From the NCBI GenBank assembly GCA_034440155.1, contig JAWXBN010000007.1, forward strand, positions 1-32,184: a stretch of 32,184 bases of DNA, given 5' to 3'. This DNA comes from Verrucomicrobiota bacterium (GTDB lineage: Bacteria; Verrucomicrobiota; Verrucomicrobiia; JAWXBN01). A program made the translations under genes and the position numbers. Numbering within the stretch: position 1 is the first letter of the stretch; every line of letters begins with the position of its first letter. Positions 1 to 13,722 of the stretch are shown in pieces. Under the pieces are notes generated by a model, which was given only the letters and a program-made list of their open reading frames with translations, made no database searches and was not told where the DNA came from.

Positions 1-1404
1 AGGAAAAATCGCGGATTTACCCATGAAAGCAGGACTGATCAGAATCAGAATGATCGAGGAAGTAAGTCCGGTGGCCATGCCAGCGACAGCGCCCGTGGTG
101 TTAAAACGTCGCCAGAAAAGGGAGAAAACAATGGCCGGGAGATTTGCCGAGGCCGCCACGGCAAAGGCTAGGCCGACGAGAAAAGCGACATTAGCCTTCT
201 CCGTGAGAATAATGGCGATACCCATGGAAAGACCGCCGACAGCGAAGGAGGTGATGCGCGCGACTTTGACCTCTCGACCCGGAGCCTGCGGGCGGCCATG
301 ATGCAGGACATTTGTATAGAAATCATGAGCAAAGGATGTCGATGCACTGATGGTGAGTCCTGCGACCACAGCGAGAATCGTGGCGAAGGCCACTGCGGAA
401 ATAAAAGCAAAGAATATCTCGCCGCCCAAAGCCTGTGCGAGTAGAGGCGCACTCATATTCGTGCCGCCGTGTCCGGCAATAAAGTCTTTACCCAGGATCG
501 TGGCCGCGCCAAATCCGAGGAATGTGGTGAGAATATAAAAGAGACCGATAATGATCATCGCCCACACGACGCTCACTCGCGCCGTTTTGGCATCAGGGAC
601 GGTGTAGAACCGGACGAGAATGTGCGGGAGCCCGGCCGTCCCAAAAAGCAATGCCATCCCCAGGGAAATCAAATCCAGAGCCCCATAGGGCGGCTTGAAC
701 TTGAGTCCGGGCTGGAGAAAGTTCTTCACCACCTCTGTCCCGGTCGTGGGGTCGGTGTAGGTGACGGTGGCGATCGCGTTAAAGAAATTTGCAAAGCTAA
801 ATCCGAAATGTCTCATCACCAAAATGCTCAGGAAGATCGTGCCACTCATCAGGAGCACGGCCTTTATGATCTGCACCCAGGTCGTCGCCAGCATCCCGCC
901 GAAAACGACATAGATAATCATAATGAGTCCCACACTGACTACGGCGATATTAAAGGGGATGCCGGGCATGAGCAGCGAGACCAGTGCGCCCGCGCCGACC
1001 ATTTGTGCGACCATGTAAAAGGTACTCACCGTGAGCGTGCTCAGCGCTGCCATAGCCCGCACAGGGCGCGCTTTGAGTCGATAGGCCAGCACATCGGCCA
1101 TCGTGTATTTTCCTGCATTCCGGAGGGGCTCAGCCACAATCAGCAGTACCGTCAGGTACGCCACGAGCCAGCCTACTGAGTACATAAATCCGTCATAACC
1201 GAAGGCGGCGATCATGCCCGTAATGCCTAGAAAGGAGGCCGCACTCATATAATCACCTGCGACCGCCAGACCATTCTGCCAGCCCGTAATCGAGCGGCCA
1301 GCGGTGAAGTAGGCGCTCGACCCTTTGGACTTCCCCGCCGCCCAGTAGGTGACCCCCAGAGTGACCAAGACGAAAGCTAGAAACATCATGAGAGTAATAG
1401 TCAT
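1..1404 (-). CDS. actP: Acetate/solute:cation symporter (SSS family, ActP-like), 3' end cut by window edge
   Basis: Reading the minus strand from the ATG at 1404-1402 gives 468 codons with no stop down to base 1. The gene is therefore partial at its C-terminus; ActP proteins are about 550 residues. The N-terminus begins MTITLMMF and is followed by the family-typical stretch [20 protein letters not shown] and then [14 protein letters not shown], which match ActP closely. The rest is a run of hydrophobic helices with short loops, as expected for an inner-membrane sodium:solute symporter that takes up acetate or related short carboxylates. It starts 13 bp after the stop of the DUF485 gene, the usual yjcH-actP arrangement. 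No good Shine-Dalgarno sequence precedes it, so translational coupling is possible. The substrate is inferred from family and neighbour. Family assignment is very likely. Confidence 0.93.
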   Translation of the reverse strand, partial: MTITLMMFLAFVLVTLGVTYWAAGKSKGSSAYFTAGRSITGWQNGLAVAGDYMSAASFLGITGMIAAFGYDGFMYSVGWLVAYLTVLLIVAEPLRNAGKYTMADVLAYRLKARPVRAMAALSTLTVSTFYMVAQMVGAGALVSLLMPGIPFNIAVVSVGLIMIIYVVFGGMLATTWVQIIKAVLLMSGTIFLSILVMRHFGFSFANFFNAIATVTYTDPTTGTEVVKNFLQPGLKFKPPYGALDLISLGMALLFGTAGLPHILVRFYTVPDAKTARVSVVWAMIIIGLFYILTTFLGFGAATILGKDFIAGHGGTNMSAPLLAQALGGEIFFAFISAVAFATILAVVAGLTISASTSFAHDFYTNVLHHGRPQAPGREVKVARITSFAVGGLSMGIAIILTEKANVAFLVGLAFAVAASANLPAIVFSLFWRRFNTTGAVAGMATGLTSSIILILISPAFMGKSAIFP

Positions 1405-1417
1405 ATTTTTGCTTTTT

Positions 1418-1771
1418 TTATCGGGGGGATACTGTGACGTTCTGCGAGGCGACTATCTCCGCGGCCATGGCGTCGAAGCGCGCCGATTTCCGGACATAAA
1501 GGTAGGCCAGGATCCATGCCATAAAAAACTGGGATAACGCAAAGAGATAAGCCAGATTTACATGTCCAATCACTGTCATTTCCATCAGCCGGGGGAAGTA
1601 ACCGACCATGATGGGCAGGGCGAAATAGTAGAGCACAAAAAAGATCGTCGCCGGAATAATGAACCGCCTTTTGGCGGCAACGAGTGCTTGGAATTCTGGA
1701 GAGGCCGCAATTTGCGACCAGTCCGTGGCGGTGAGAGGATTTGATGGATCAGGGGGATTTGTATGATTCAT
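1418..1771 (-). CDS. DUF485 (YjcH-like) inner-membrane protein, symporter partner
   Basis: This 117-residue protein has two hydrophobic segments (about residues 38-57 and 70-92). Between and before them lie the family features: a '[19 protein letters not shown]' stretch before helix 1 and YFPRLM in the loop. DUF485/YjcH proteins are almost always encoded directly upstream of acetate-type SSS symporters, as here, and are thought to be membrane partners of the permease. Their biochemical role is not settled. The N-terminal 25 residues are polar and Pro/Thr-rich, an ordinary extension. The gene is first in a two-gene minus-strand operon. Assignment is confident from both sequence and context. 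Confidence 0.9.
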   Translation of the reverse strand: MNHTNPPDPSNPLTATDWSQIAASPEFQALVAAKRRFIIPATIFFVLYYFALPIMVGYFPRLMEMTVIGHVNLAYLFALSQFFMAWILAYLYVRKSARFDAMAAEIVASQNVTVSPR

Positions 1772-2028
1772 AAAAAAGAAAAGTTTCCGAGTGACATGCG
1801 GTTTAACTCAAATTTTTCATTAGGGGAACTTAAAAATAAGCGGGTTTCACGGCACAAATTTGCGGAGGAACTCATAGGGAGCAATTTGCACCGCGAAGAA
1901 GACGAAAGGCACGAAGGGAAAAAAGGCCTGTCGGGCGAGTGTGTAGGGGGAGGGGGACCTTACCCCGTTGCCGCTCTGGAGCAATTTGCATCAGGAATAG
2001 AGAAAGAGACGTGACGTTCTTTTTTGCT

Positions 2029-2295
2029 TTAGCCCGGGGGAAGGGGAGTATCTGTGGGTGGCACAGTCGGCGCGTCGTATTGTCTATAGGAGAGATAGAA
2101 GTCCTCCACCTTTGCCCGTGCCCAAGGAGTTTTCCGCAGGAATTGCAGGCTGGATTTGATACTCGGGTCGAAATTAAAACAACGAATCCGGATGGCCTGC
2201 CCGAGCTCATCCCAGCCGTAGTGAGCGACGAGCTCGGTGAGAATCGTCTCCAGAGTGATACCGTGGAGTGGATCTCTCGATTTAAATTCGCTCAT
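2029..2295 (-). CDS. VF530 / DUF2132 family small protein
   Basis: This 88-residue protein contains the conserved family core nearly intact: [16 protein letters not shown], then HYGWDELG, then IRCF, then DPSIKSSL and [11 protein letters not shown]530 proteins are small helical proteins for which DNA binding has been proposed; the cellular role is unknown. The core covers about residues 8-68. The C-terminal 20 residues are Pro-rich and probably disordered. The gene stands alone on the minus strand, with a 257-bp spacer to the DUF485 gene and a 495-bp spacer upstream. Family assignment is confident; function is not known. Confidence 0.88.
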   Translation of the reverse strand: MSEFKSRDPLHGITLETILTELVAHYGWDELGQAIRIRCFNFDPSIKSSLQFLRKTPWARAKVEDFYLSYRQYDAPTVPPTDTPLPPG

Positions 2296-2790
2296 AGGGT
2301 TATATTTTTTTTTAAAAATTGCGGTTCTTGGTAGGCGTGGCAGTGAGCCCTAACGATACAAGCTCAGCACCCGAGCGTCCAGAGAGATTTGTTGCAGTGT
2401 TTAGCTAAACAAAACCGCTGTCGCGGCAGGGATGACATTTCTCAAATTCATGGGTGCTGGTATGGTAAAAGGGCTTCGGTCTGTGACGTCGGATGCTTCC
2501 GCATCGACCATTCTCTCCCTTCCATTAAAAGTTAGGGCTCCTGATACGATTTTCAAACTGTGCTGAGTGATAAACAAAGGGTGCTCTCTTCTCGTCTAAA
2601 AATGGACTCTCATGAGCAATAGCTCGAATGCTGGAGCTCGTAACCTCTGCCATCCTCACTCCGTTCAGCACGCACGTCCAAGAGTGCCCGACTCCAGTAA
2701 CTGACGGAAGATAACCAGAAGAAATCTCCCTCGCGAATGCTGCTGGATCAATAAACGAATAAATCTCGACCGTCTTCTCGTGTGGTGCGC
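2296..2790. other. Intergenic gap with a start-less open frame (possible gene remnant)
   Basis: No recognisable gene was found in these 495 bp. On the minus strand, one frame stays open from inside the end of the metallo-beta-lactamase gene to a TAA at 2527-2525. It reads PHEKTVEIYSFIDPAAFARE and continues with mixed, protein-like composition. Its only in-frame ATG is late (2653), which would leave a 42-residue peptide. The 10-bp words GAGCCCTAAC (near 2347) and GTTAGGGCTC (2531-2540) are inverted copies. A second inverted pair, CTCAGCAC and GTGCTGAG (near 2363 and 2561), lies in the same order rather than nested, so this is not a simple hairpin. It could be a decayed gene or an unannotated small gene. 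Confidence 0.3.
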
Positions 2791-3573
2791 CTAGGCCAGT
2801 TCGAGGGTGGAGCAGGGTTCATCCTGGCTGGTGACCTGGGCTGAGACGTGCATGGCGCCGATAGTGCCGAGCATGGTGGAGACAGTCTGGAAGGCGAGCT
2901 CGGGGGAATTACAATCGCGGCTGAGGTGGCCGAGGTAGAGCTGGCGCAAATTGTCCGTGACGATTTCTTTGGTTAACTCAGCGGCGGCTTCATTTGAGAG
3001 GTGTCCGTGCCGGGAAAGGATCCGTTGTTTCACTGACCAAGGGCGTTTGGTGTCATTTTGGAGGAGCTTGAGGTCGTGGTTAGTTTCTAGGACAATGACA
3101 TTTGACTGGCGGATACGTTCGATCACCAGCCGCGTGGCGTAACCGAGGTCGGTGAGGAAACCGATTTTACTTTTTCCGGCTGTGAGTGCGAAGCCGACGG
3201 GGTCGTAAGCATCATGGGGCACACTGAAAGTTTCGATCCCGATATCCCTGATCATAAAAGTGCTGCCGGTGGAAAAAATCTGATAATTTGTGAAGCCGTT
3301 GAGATTTCCGGCGATGGCTTCCTGAGTAAGGCGATTGCAATAAAGGGGGATTTTGTGGCGGTTACACAGGATATTGAGGCCTTGAGTATGGTCGGAATGC
3401 TCATGGGTAAGGATAACGGCGTTAATATCCTCGATTTTACGGCCGATTTTCTCGAGGCGCTGGGCAATTTGTTTGCCGCTAAAGCCGGCATCAATGAGGA
3501 TTCGCGCCTGGTCTGTCTCCAGATAAGCGCAATTTCCGCTGCTGCCACTGCCAAGGATAGTAAATCGAACCAT
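2791..3573 (-). CDS. MBL-fold metal-dependent hydrolase, WalJ/YycJ-like
   Basis: The 260-residue protein begins with a short beta strand and the GSGSSGNCAYLE loop that is characteristic of the YycJ/WalJ branch. The metal-binding HxHxDH motif follows at residues 57-62 (HEHSDH). Later metal-ligand regions are visible as SVPHDA (about 147-152) and FLTDLGYA (about 174-181), with a final conserved histidine in LGHLSRDCN near residue 219. Relatives are thought to be nucleases or phosphodiesterases. In Firmicutes the gene sits with walRK, but no two-component genes are present here, so no link to that system is claimed. Length is normal for the family (about 260). The gene is divergent from the ATP synthase operon. 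The exact substrate is unknown. Confidence 0.88.
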   Translation of the reverse strand: MVRFTILGSGSSGNCAYLETDQARILIDAGFSGKQIAQRLEKIGRKIEDINAVILTHEHSDHTQGLNILCNRHKIPLYCNRLTQEAIAGNLNGFTNYQIFSTGSTFMIRDIGIETFSVPHDAYDPVGFALTAGKSKIGFLTDLGYATRLVIERIRQSNVIVLETNHDLKLLQNDTKRPWSVKQRILSRHGHLSNEAAAELTKEIVTDNLRQLYLGHLSRDCNSPELAFQTVSTMLGTIGAMHVSAQVTSQDEPCSTLELA

Positions 3574-3845
3574 GATTTCACTATCAATTTCTTACGAATG
3601 AAAACAAGAGTTATCTTCTTGAATGTCATCCATTCCGGTAAATCCGGGCTCTATTTTTCGCCATGTGCCGCCACAAAGGCAAGGAATGGGGGTAATTAAG
3701 TGTTAACTTAAGTGGTGGTCGGGATCATGGCTACCACGGCATGCGGGGATTGTTTCGATATTGTCAAAAAGTTCATAAAAAATTGAAAACCAATAGATTA
3801 CGATTTTTACTAAGCCTCTTGATGCTGTATCTAGAAAAAAAGGAT

Positions 3846-3874
3846 TTGACGCAAATTGTGGCACTGAATAGATT
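3846..3874 (+). promoter_or_regulatory. Sigma70-like promoter of the ATP synthase operon
   Basis: A TTGACG -35 hexamer (3846-3851) and a TAGATT -10 hexamer (3869-3874) are separated by exactly 17 bp, about 75 bp before the atpB start. One copy of the dispersed GCAAATTG word lies at 3851-3858, overlapping the last base of the -35 and running into the spacer. The rest of the 374-bp gap (3574-3947) is AT-rich and holds a short TTAAGT-GTTA-ACTTAA inverted repeat near 3698. No recognisable atpI gene is present in it. Predicted from sequence only. Confidence 0.6.
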
Positions 3875-3879
3875 GTCGC

Positions 3880-3899
3880 GCTCACTACAGGCAGTGAGC
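3880..3899 (+). promoter_or_regulatory. Hairpin in the atp operon leader
   Basis: GCTCACT (3880-3886) and AGTGAGC (3893-3899) form a perfect 7-bp stem with a 6-base loop. It lies just after the predicted transcription start and about 50 bp before atpB. There is no T-run after it, so it is not a classic terminator. It may protect the mRNA 5' end or be an operator. Function is inferred. Confidence 0.45.
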
Positions 3900-3947
3900 T
3901 TTATCCCCGTTGAATGGTGGTGATACTATTTTCGGACGTATACAAAT

Positions 3948-4937
3948 ATGATCTTTTTAGCTGATTTAACACAAGATGCACCGACGGTCTTTAATCTCAA
4001 GCAATTGGGTATCGAGATCACGAACTCCATGGTTTACACATGGGTGATCGCTATTGTGATTCTCTTGGTGCTGCGCCTGTCGACTAAAAAAATGCAAGAA
4101 ATCCCGAGTGGTGCCCAGAATGCGGTGGAAGCTGTGGTGGAAGGTATCCAAAACTTTTTATCCACGATTCTAGACCCGAAAGTCGTGAAATGGTCGATGC
4201 CCATTATCGCCTCGTTTTTCATCTTTATTTTGACAGCAAATCTCATGGGCCTGCTGCCCGGAGTCGGGAGTATTCTGGTCAAGAGTCACGACCATCGTGA
4301 GATCGCTGATGTCCAGGCTGAAGAAGGCGCGTTAGATATACATATTACTCCTGGGCTTTTGCATGAAGAAAAGAGGCTCGAAAAGAAAGAGTCCGGATTT
4401 TTTGAAAAATTGCCTTTGTATGTTTCTTCTTCTAATCAAAATTACGTCCCCCTTTTCCGGCCACCGACGGCTGATGCGAATATGACGATCGCCATGGCTT
4501 TTGTGTTTTTTGTGATGAATCTCTATTGGGCGATCAGATTTAACGGTGTCTGGGGGTTTTTCGTTCACATGTTCGGGCCGAAAGGTGGGATGAAAGGTTT
4601 TCTGTTAGTTATGTTAGTGCCTATCTTTGCGGCTGTCGGTATCTTGGAGGTCATTTCGATCTTGATCCGCCCTGTGGCATTGTCCATGCGTCTTTATGGA
4701 AATATCTACGGGGGTGAAAGTGTCCTGACGATTATGCTCGGGATGTTGCCTTTTGGTCTGGCGGCGATCCCCTTTTATTTTCTGGAAGTGATTGTGGCAA
4801 CGGTTCAAGCCTTAGTCTTTACGATTTTATGTGTCGCCTTTACGGCGACAATGTGTACCCACATCGACGACGGCAGTCATGGTAACGATCACGATCATGA
4901 TGATGAAGGCGAAAAAGGTCGCGCAGGCGGGCATTAA
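3948..4937 (+). CDS. atpB: ATP synthase F0 subunit a
   Basis: Subunit a forms the proton half-channels against the c-ring in the inner membrane. The essential arginine is visible as R248 in the LSMRLYGNIYGGE helix. The helices near residues 30-43, 86-106, 180-197, 215-240 and 265-302 fit the family fold. The protein is 329 residues, against about 271 in E. coli. The extra length comes from a charged stretch of about 60 residues after the second helix (about 111-170) and a C-terminal His/Asp-rich tail (about 305-329) with runs such as HGNDHDHDDE. The gene is first in the atp operon. Its start has only a weak ribosome site, but the N-terminal MIFLADLTQDAPTVF fits a subunit a start. No atpI gene is seen upstream. 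Confidence 0.95.
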   Translation: MIFLADLTQDAPTVFNLKQLGIEITNSMVYTWVIAIVILLVLRLSTKKMQEIPSGAQNAVEAVVEGIQNFLSTILDPKVVKWSMPIIASFFIFILTANLMGLLPGVGSILVKSHDHREIADVQAEEGALDIHITPGLLHEEKRLEKKESGFFEKLPLYVSSSNQNYVPLFRPPTADANMTIAMAFVFFVMNLYWAIRFNGVWGFFVHMFGPKGGMKGFLLVMLVPIFAAVGILEVISILIRPVALSMRLYGNIYGGESVLTIMLGMLPFGLAAIPFYFLEVIVATVQALVFTILCVAFTATMCTHIDDGSHGNDHDHDDEGEKGRAGGH

Positions 4938-5047
4938 ACCCCCCCCTCCGACAAATAATAATAATTTTGTCTGCGATGACCATTGCCAACGAGTGTGGGT
5001 CGCGGCAGAAACAACTAATCAAGTAATAAAAAACAGGAAAAAAAATT

Positions 5048-5269
5048 ATGAGCGCATTCTTAGCTGAAGTAGTGATTACAGGTGGACAATTGGCAATCGG
5101 TTTGATCGCCGCAGCCGCGGCCATTGCCGTCGGAATGATCGGGTCAAAAGGTGTCGAAGCCATTGGTCGGAACCCCGGTGCATTTGGTAACATTCTGGTT
5201 TTCGGTCTTTTGGGTATGGCTTTCGCTGAAGGTTTGGCGATTTTGGCTTATTTCGTTGTGAAATTCTAG
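5048..5269 (+). CDS. atpE: ATP synthase F0 subunit c
   Basis: This 73-residue two-helix proteolipid has an Ala/Gly-rich first helix, the polar loop GRNPGAFGN (R41) and a second helix carrying the ion-binding glutamate E61 in GMAFAEGLAIL. The sodium signature is absent: there is no Gln at the expected first-helix position (a Val aligns there), and E61 is followed by Gly-Leu rather than Ser/Thr-Thr. The ring is therefore inferred to carry protons. An AGGA ribosome site lies about 10 bp before the ATG. The 110-bp spacer from atpB contains a C-run and AT-rich DNA, and may help set the high c-subunit dosage. Confidence 0.95.
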   Translation: MSAFLAEVVITGGQLAIGLIAAAAAIAVGMIGSKGVEAIGRNPGAFGNILVFGLLGMAFAEGLAILAYFVVKF

Positions 5270-5311
5270 TCACAGGCATTTCAGTACACATCAAGAAAAG
5301 GGACGATTCAT

Positions 5312-5812
5312 ATGGAACAACTCATAGATATATTGGGCATTTCATGGCCGAAACTCATCGGGCAGATTGTTGGTTTCGGTGTCGTTCTTTTTGTCCTCCA
5401 GAAATTTGGATTCAAGCCCGTCTTGGCAATGCTCGATCAGCGTCGTGAAAAGATCACTGAGGGAATTGCCAATGCGGAGCGTGTTAAAAAGGAACTGGCC
5501 AATGCCCAGACCAAAGCTCAAGAAATATTAGACCAGGCCGAAAAACTATCTCAGAAACACATCGAGGAAGCCCGCGAGGCCGCGACGCGTATCCTCACCG
5601 AGCAGACCCAAAAAGCTATCGCCCAGGCCGAAGCCATTATCAAGCAGGCTAAGGAAGCCTCCGTCCTCGACTATGAGCGTATGCAAGCTGAGTTAAAAAA
5701 AGAAATCGGGCGTCTCGTCGTGGAGACCACTGCCAAGGTGCTTTCAAAGACACTGGATGATAATGACCGCAAACGCCTCAATGACGAGGCAGTCAAAAAT
5801 TTAATCGCATAA
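5312..5812 (+). CDS. atpF: ATP synthase F0 subunit b
   Basis: The 166-residue protein has one N-terminal membrane helix (about residues 12-30) followed by a long, charged, Ala/Glu/Lys/Gln-rich helix to the C-terminus, as expected of the peripheral stalk dimer. The conserved region at the membrane exit is PVLAMLDQRREKITEGIANAE. Length is normal (about 156-170). A purine-rich ribosome site (AAAAGGGA) precedes the ATG. Only one b-type gene is present, so the stalk is probably a homodimer. The gene lies 42 bp after atpE and 27 bp before atpH. Confidence 0.95.
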   Translation: MEQLIDILGISWPKLIGQIVGFGVVLFVLQKFGFKPVLAMLDQRREKITEGIANAERVKKELANAQTKAQEILDQAEKLSQKHIEEAREAATRILTEQTQKAIAQAEAIIKQAKEASVLDYERMQAELKKEIGRLVVETTAKVLSKTLDDNDRKRLNDEAVKNLIA

Positions 5813-5839
5813 CTTTTAGACCAGAATAGCCTATCCCGT

Positions 5840-6232
5840 ATGAAAAACTCCCGTGAAGCACTCAAAGAAGGCAAGAAATTCTTGCGTGCCTGCACATCTG
5901 GAGACACTTTGGACGAGGTGAAAGCCTTGAATATCGTGAAGGCTTTGATTGAAAAGAAACCACCGGGCTTCCGTGATATCCTGAATGCTTTCACGCGCCT
6001 CTTGCGATTGGAGCTCCAGAAACGCAGCGTCTTAGTCGAGTCAGCAGCCGCATTAGACAAGGCGACTTTTGACCAGATCAAAGTAATCTTGGAAAAAAGT
6101 TACGGAAAGGGATTAGACTTTACGCAGAAAACTAATCCCGGACTTTTGGCCGGTATCAAAATCCGCGCCGGAAGTGATATTTATGACGGTTCGGTCGCCG
6201 GACGTCTCGAAAAACTTAAAGAATCATTTTAA
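5840..6232 (+). CDS. atpH: ATP synthase F1 subunit delta, short form
   Basis: Subunit delta links the b stalk to the top of the F1 alpha/beta hexamer. The C-terminal signature is present: [20 protein letters not shown], then [10 protein letters not shown]. The protein is only 130 residues against about 175-185 in most bacteria. The N-terminal helical bundle that binds alpha is cut to about 70-80 residues. The ATG at 5840 follows the atpF stop by 27 bp, and no in-frame upstream start seems available before the atpF stop, so the shortness is probably real. The position between atpF and atpA confirms identity. Confidence 0.9.
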   Translation: MKNSREALKEGKKFLRACTSGDTLDEVKALNIVKALIEKKPPGFRDILNAFTRLLRLELQKRSVLVESAAALDKATFDQIKVILEKSYGKGLDFTQKTNPGLLAGIKIRAGSDIYDGSVAGRLEKLKESF

Positions 6233-6260
6233 TCGCAAAAACAATTCGAGGAAAAATAAG

Positions 6261-7787
6261 ATGAGCACTCTGTTACAGGATATTGAAACACAAATCGCCG
6301 GTTTAAAAGCCAGTGTCTCCCGCCAGAATGTCGGTACCGTTCGTGAGATCGGTGACGGTGTGGCCAAGATTGAAGGCTTGGGCGATTGTATGATGAATGA
6401 GATGATTGAATTTGATAACGGCACCATCGGGCTGGCATTGAACCTCGAAGAGACACAGGTCGGTGCGGTGATTATCGGTGATTACACCCACATTAAAGAA
6501 GGTTCCGAAGTCAAAACAACGGGCAAATTGCTCCAGGTCCCCGTGGGTAAAGGCCTCTTGGGACGTGTGGTGGATGCCCTCGGACGCCCGATTGACGGGA
6601 AGGGCCCAATCAAAAGCGACGTGACTTATCCTGTTGAAAAAATCGCCGCAGGCATCATCAAACGCAAAGGGGTGAACCAGCCTCTGCAAACTGGAATCAT
6701 GGCTATCGACGCGATGATCCCGATCGGTCGCGGACAACGCGAGTTAATCATCGGAGACCGTGCCACTGGGAAAACAACGGTCGCGATAGACACCATTATT
6801 AATAATGCCAATATCAACCGGCAAAATCACGATACACCCGATTTCCGCCCGATTTATTCCATTTACGTGGCTGTCGGCCAGAAGAGCTCGAATATCGCCC
6901 GCATCGTCGGCATCTTAGAAGAAAAAGGTGCTCTTGAATATACGATCCTAGTCGTCGCCGGTGCTTCCGACTCCGCCACAAACCAATACCTCGCCCCGTT
7001 TGCCGGTTGCGCCGTGGGTGAATGGTTTATGGACAATGGAATGGATGCCTTGATCATTTTTGATGACCTTTCCAAACATGCCGCGGCTTACCGTCAGATT
7101 TCCCTCTTGCTGAAACGTCCCTCGGGCCGTGAAGCTTATCCCGGTGACGTTTTTTACCTGCACTCCCGTTTGCTTGAACGTTCCGCACGTTTGAATGAAA
7201 AGAACGGGAATGGTTCACTCACCGCACTTCCGATTATTGAAACACAAGCCGGTGACGTTTCTGCTTACATCCCGACGAATGTCATTTCGATTACCGACGG
7301 TCAGATATATTTGGAGACAGACCTTTTTTACCAAGGTGTGCGCCCTGCGATCAATGTCGGTCTGTCCGTCTCCCGTGTCGGATCTGCCGCTCAGATCAAA
7401 GCCATCAAACAAGTCGCCGGAAAAATCAAAGGTGAATTAGCCCAGTTCCGGGAATTGGCTGCATTTGCACAGTTCGGCAGCGACCTCGACGCCGGCACAA
7501 AAGCAAAGCTCGACCGCGGTTCCCGTATTGTGGAGCTTTTTAAACAAACCCAATACAATCCTTTCACTGTCGAGCTCCAATCGGCGATCCTCTGGACGAT
7601 CCAGAATGGTTTCTTGGATGATATCGCCGTCGATAAGATCAAGGATTTCCAATTAAAGCTCACTGATTATTTCATGACCCGCAAAGCAGCCCTGCTGGAG
7701 GCGATCCGTAAGGAAAAAGCTTTTAATGACACGATTAATGCCGATATCAAAGCGGCTGTGACTGAATTCAAAAGCACTTATAAATAA
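6261..7787 (+). CDS. atpA: ATP synthase F1 subunit alpha
   Basis: This 508-residue subunit alternates with beta in the F1 hexamer and carries non-catalytic nucleotide sites. Visible motifs are the N-terminal beta-barrel ([21 protein letters not shown]), the P-loop GDRATGKTT, the Walker B strand ALIIFDD, and the alpha signature region [17 protein letters not shown]. The P-loop has Ala where most alpha subunits have Gln (GDRQTGKT). A polar insertion of about 15 residues ([14 protein letters not shown]) follows the P-loop helix, as in a number of other bacteria. A longer in-frame start at 6174 exists. The ATG at 6261 is preferred because GAGG lies 9 bp before it and [16 protein letters not shown] is a normal N-terminus. 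Confidence 0.96.
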   Translation: MSTLLQDIETQIAGLKASVSRQNVGTVREIGDGVAKIEGLGDCMMNEMIEFDNGTIGLALNLEETQVGAVIIGDYTHIKEGSEVKTTGKLLQVPVGKGLLGRVVDALGRPIDGKGPIKSDVTYPVEKIAAGIIKRKGVNQPLQTGIMAIDAMIPIGRGQRELIIGDRATGKTTVAIDTIINNANINRQNHDTPDFRPIYSIYVAVGQKSSNIARIVGILEEKGALEYTILVVAGASDSATNQYLAPFAGCAVGEWFMDNGMDALIIFDDLSKHAAAYRQISLLLKRPSGREAYPGDVFYLHSRLLERSARLNEKNGNGSLTALPIIETQAGDVSAYIPTNVISITDGQIYLETDLFYQGVRPAINVGLSVSRVGSAAQIKAIKQVAGKIKGELAQFRELAAFAQFGSDLDAGTKAKLDRGSRIVELFKQTQYNPFTVELQSAILWTIQNGFLDDIAVDKIKDFQLKLTDYFMTRKAALLEAIRKEKAFNDTINADIKAAVTEFKSTYK

Positions 7788-7804
7788 CCGGATAAACAAA
7801 AACC

Positions 7805-10158
<2,354 letters not shown>

Positions 10159-10184
10159 ATTAACAACATCAGCGGATTCCAATT

Positions 10185-10592
10185 ATGGCCAAGCTTAAGG
10201 TAGAAATAATCACGCCGGAGCAAATTGCTTTCAATGAAGAGGCTGACTCTGTCGTCATGCCCACCGTTGACGGTGAGATCGACGTGCTTCCCGGCCACAT
10301 TCCTCTGATGACATTAGCTCAGCCTGGTGAACTCAAAGTATCCAATGGGGGTAATCTCCAGCATATGGCGATCGGTCGCGGGGTCATCCAGGTGGTGGAA
10401 GACACCATCTCGATCTTGACCGATATGGCTATCTGGGAGAAGGATATCGATATAGGTAAGACTGAAGCAGCCCTTAAGAGGGCCGAAGAAGCCATGGCCA
10501 AGAAAGATTTTAGTGGTTATGACGGGGAAGCAGCCCTCCAGGCCCACATTTCCAAACAATCCGCGATGATCCGTGTGAAGTCCCGCCGTTAA
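10185..10592 (+). CDS. atpC: ATP synthase F1 subunit epsilon
   Basis: The 135-residue protein has the N-terminal beta-sandwich with the family motifs MPTVDGEIDVLPGHIPLMT and IGRGVIQV, then a C-terminal helical pair rich in Ala, Lys and Glu (AALKRAEEAMAKKDFSG). That pair is the part which inhibits ATP hydrolysis in other species. Length is normal (about 130-140). It is the last gene of the operon. Only 15 bp separate its stop from the stop of the convergent small gene, with no clear terminator hairpin in between, so transcription probably ends inside the next gene. Confidence 0.95.
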   Translation: MAKLKVEIITPEQIAFNEEADSVVMPTVDGEIDVLPGHIPLMTLAQPGELKVSNGGNLQHMAIGRGVIQVVEDTISILTDMAIWEKDIDIGKTEAALKRAEEAMAKKDFSGYDGEAALQAHISKQSAMIRVKSRR

Positions 10593-10607
10593 AATCGCGG
10601 TTGGACT

Positions 10608-10910
10608 TTATTCGTCAGTTTTCTCGTCTCTATTTATGTTACTGCCTTTTTCGGTGTCGATCTGTGCCCCGGTTAATTCATCGTCGACACTGTTGTAGAT
10701 TGTCTTAATACCGCTAAACCCTTGTTTTCTGTCAGTTTTTGACATTTTTACTTTGGTTTCTTTATCCAAAATCTTTACCTGCTCATCTGATAAGGCAGCG
10801 TTTCCCCAGCCATTCCACAAAACGTATGCACCTATTGCTATTCCAGTAAAGATGACAATTTTAAATATGCGGGAAAAGAGTCGATCTAAAAAATGTTTAA
10901 AATTGCCCAT
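10608..10910 (-). CDS. Small membrane-anchored hypothetical protein
   Basis: Not recognised. The ATG at 10910 gives 100 residues beginning MGNFKHFLDRLFSRIFKIVI. A single hydrophobic helix spans about residues 16-34. A hydrophilic, Lys/Asp-rich tail with no clear domain follows (DEQVKILDKETKVKMSKTD). It is predicted to be a single-pass membrane protein. A start 12 codons upstream (10946) is possible but adds an odd Ile-rich leader. The local DNA is more AT-rich than the atp genes, so the gene may be recent or weakly conserved. It faces atpC tail-to-tail. Coding status is probable, not certain. Confidence 0.55.
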   Translation of the reverse strand: MGNFKHFLDRLFSRIFKIVIFTGIAIGAYVLWNGWGNAALSDEQVKILDKETKVKMSKTDRKQGFSGIKTIYNSVDDELTGAQIDTEKGSNINRDEKTDE

Positions 10911-11037
10911 AACATTATTGGTAATGCTTATTTCTATAATTATCAAGAATTTCTATGAATATTTTCATATTCAAGTGTAACTTTCCCAGATGAAATAAGA
11001 GAATAAAATGAAAGTCTAATTAATTGATTCCTAAAGA

Positions 11038-13542
<2,505 letters not shown>

Positions 13543-13722
13543 ATCGTCCGGACAAGTTATGGTGAGTCAGATGAAGAATCAAGCCTGCCGGTTTTTTATC
13601 CTGGATTTCCTCTGGACTCAATGCTCGCGCCCAAAGATATTTTATTTCCACTCTGGCCCGATAATTTAGCAAGGGGGGCGGGCACTTTACCGTTTATCTA
13701 ATACAATCTACTTGCAATAATA

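Noticed and set aside
469-1179. 236-residue plus-strand open frame
   Set aside because: It is antisense to the symporter gene, which has a clear family match; the translated frame is hydrophilic, His/Arg-rich and has no domain.
1872-2210. 112-residue minus-strand frame overlapping the VF530 gene
   Set aside because: The VF530 frame has a strong family match and this frame has none.
3741-3923. 60-residue frame before atpB as a possible atpI
   Set aside because: It overlaps the predicted promoter and hairpin, and lacks the paired membrane helices of AtpI.
5048-5269. Sodium-driven c-ring
   Set aside because: The Gln in helix 1 and the Ser/Thr after the ion-binding Glu are absent.
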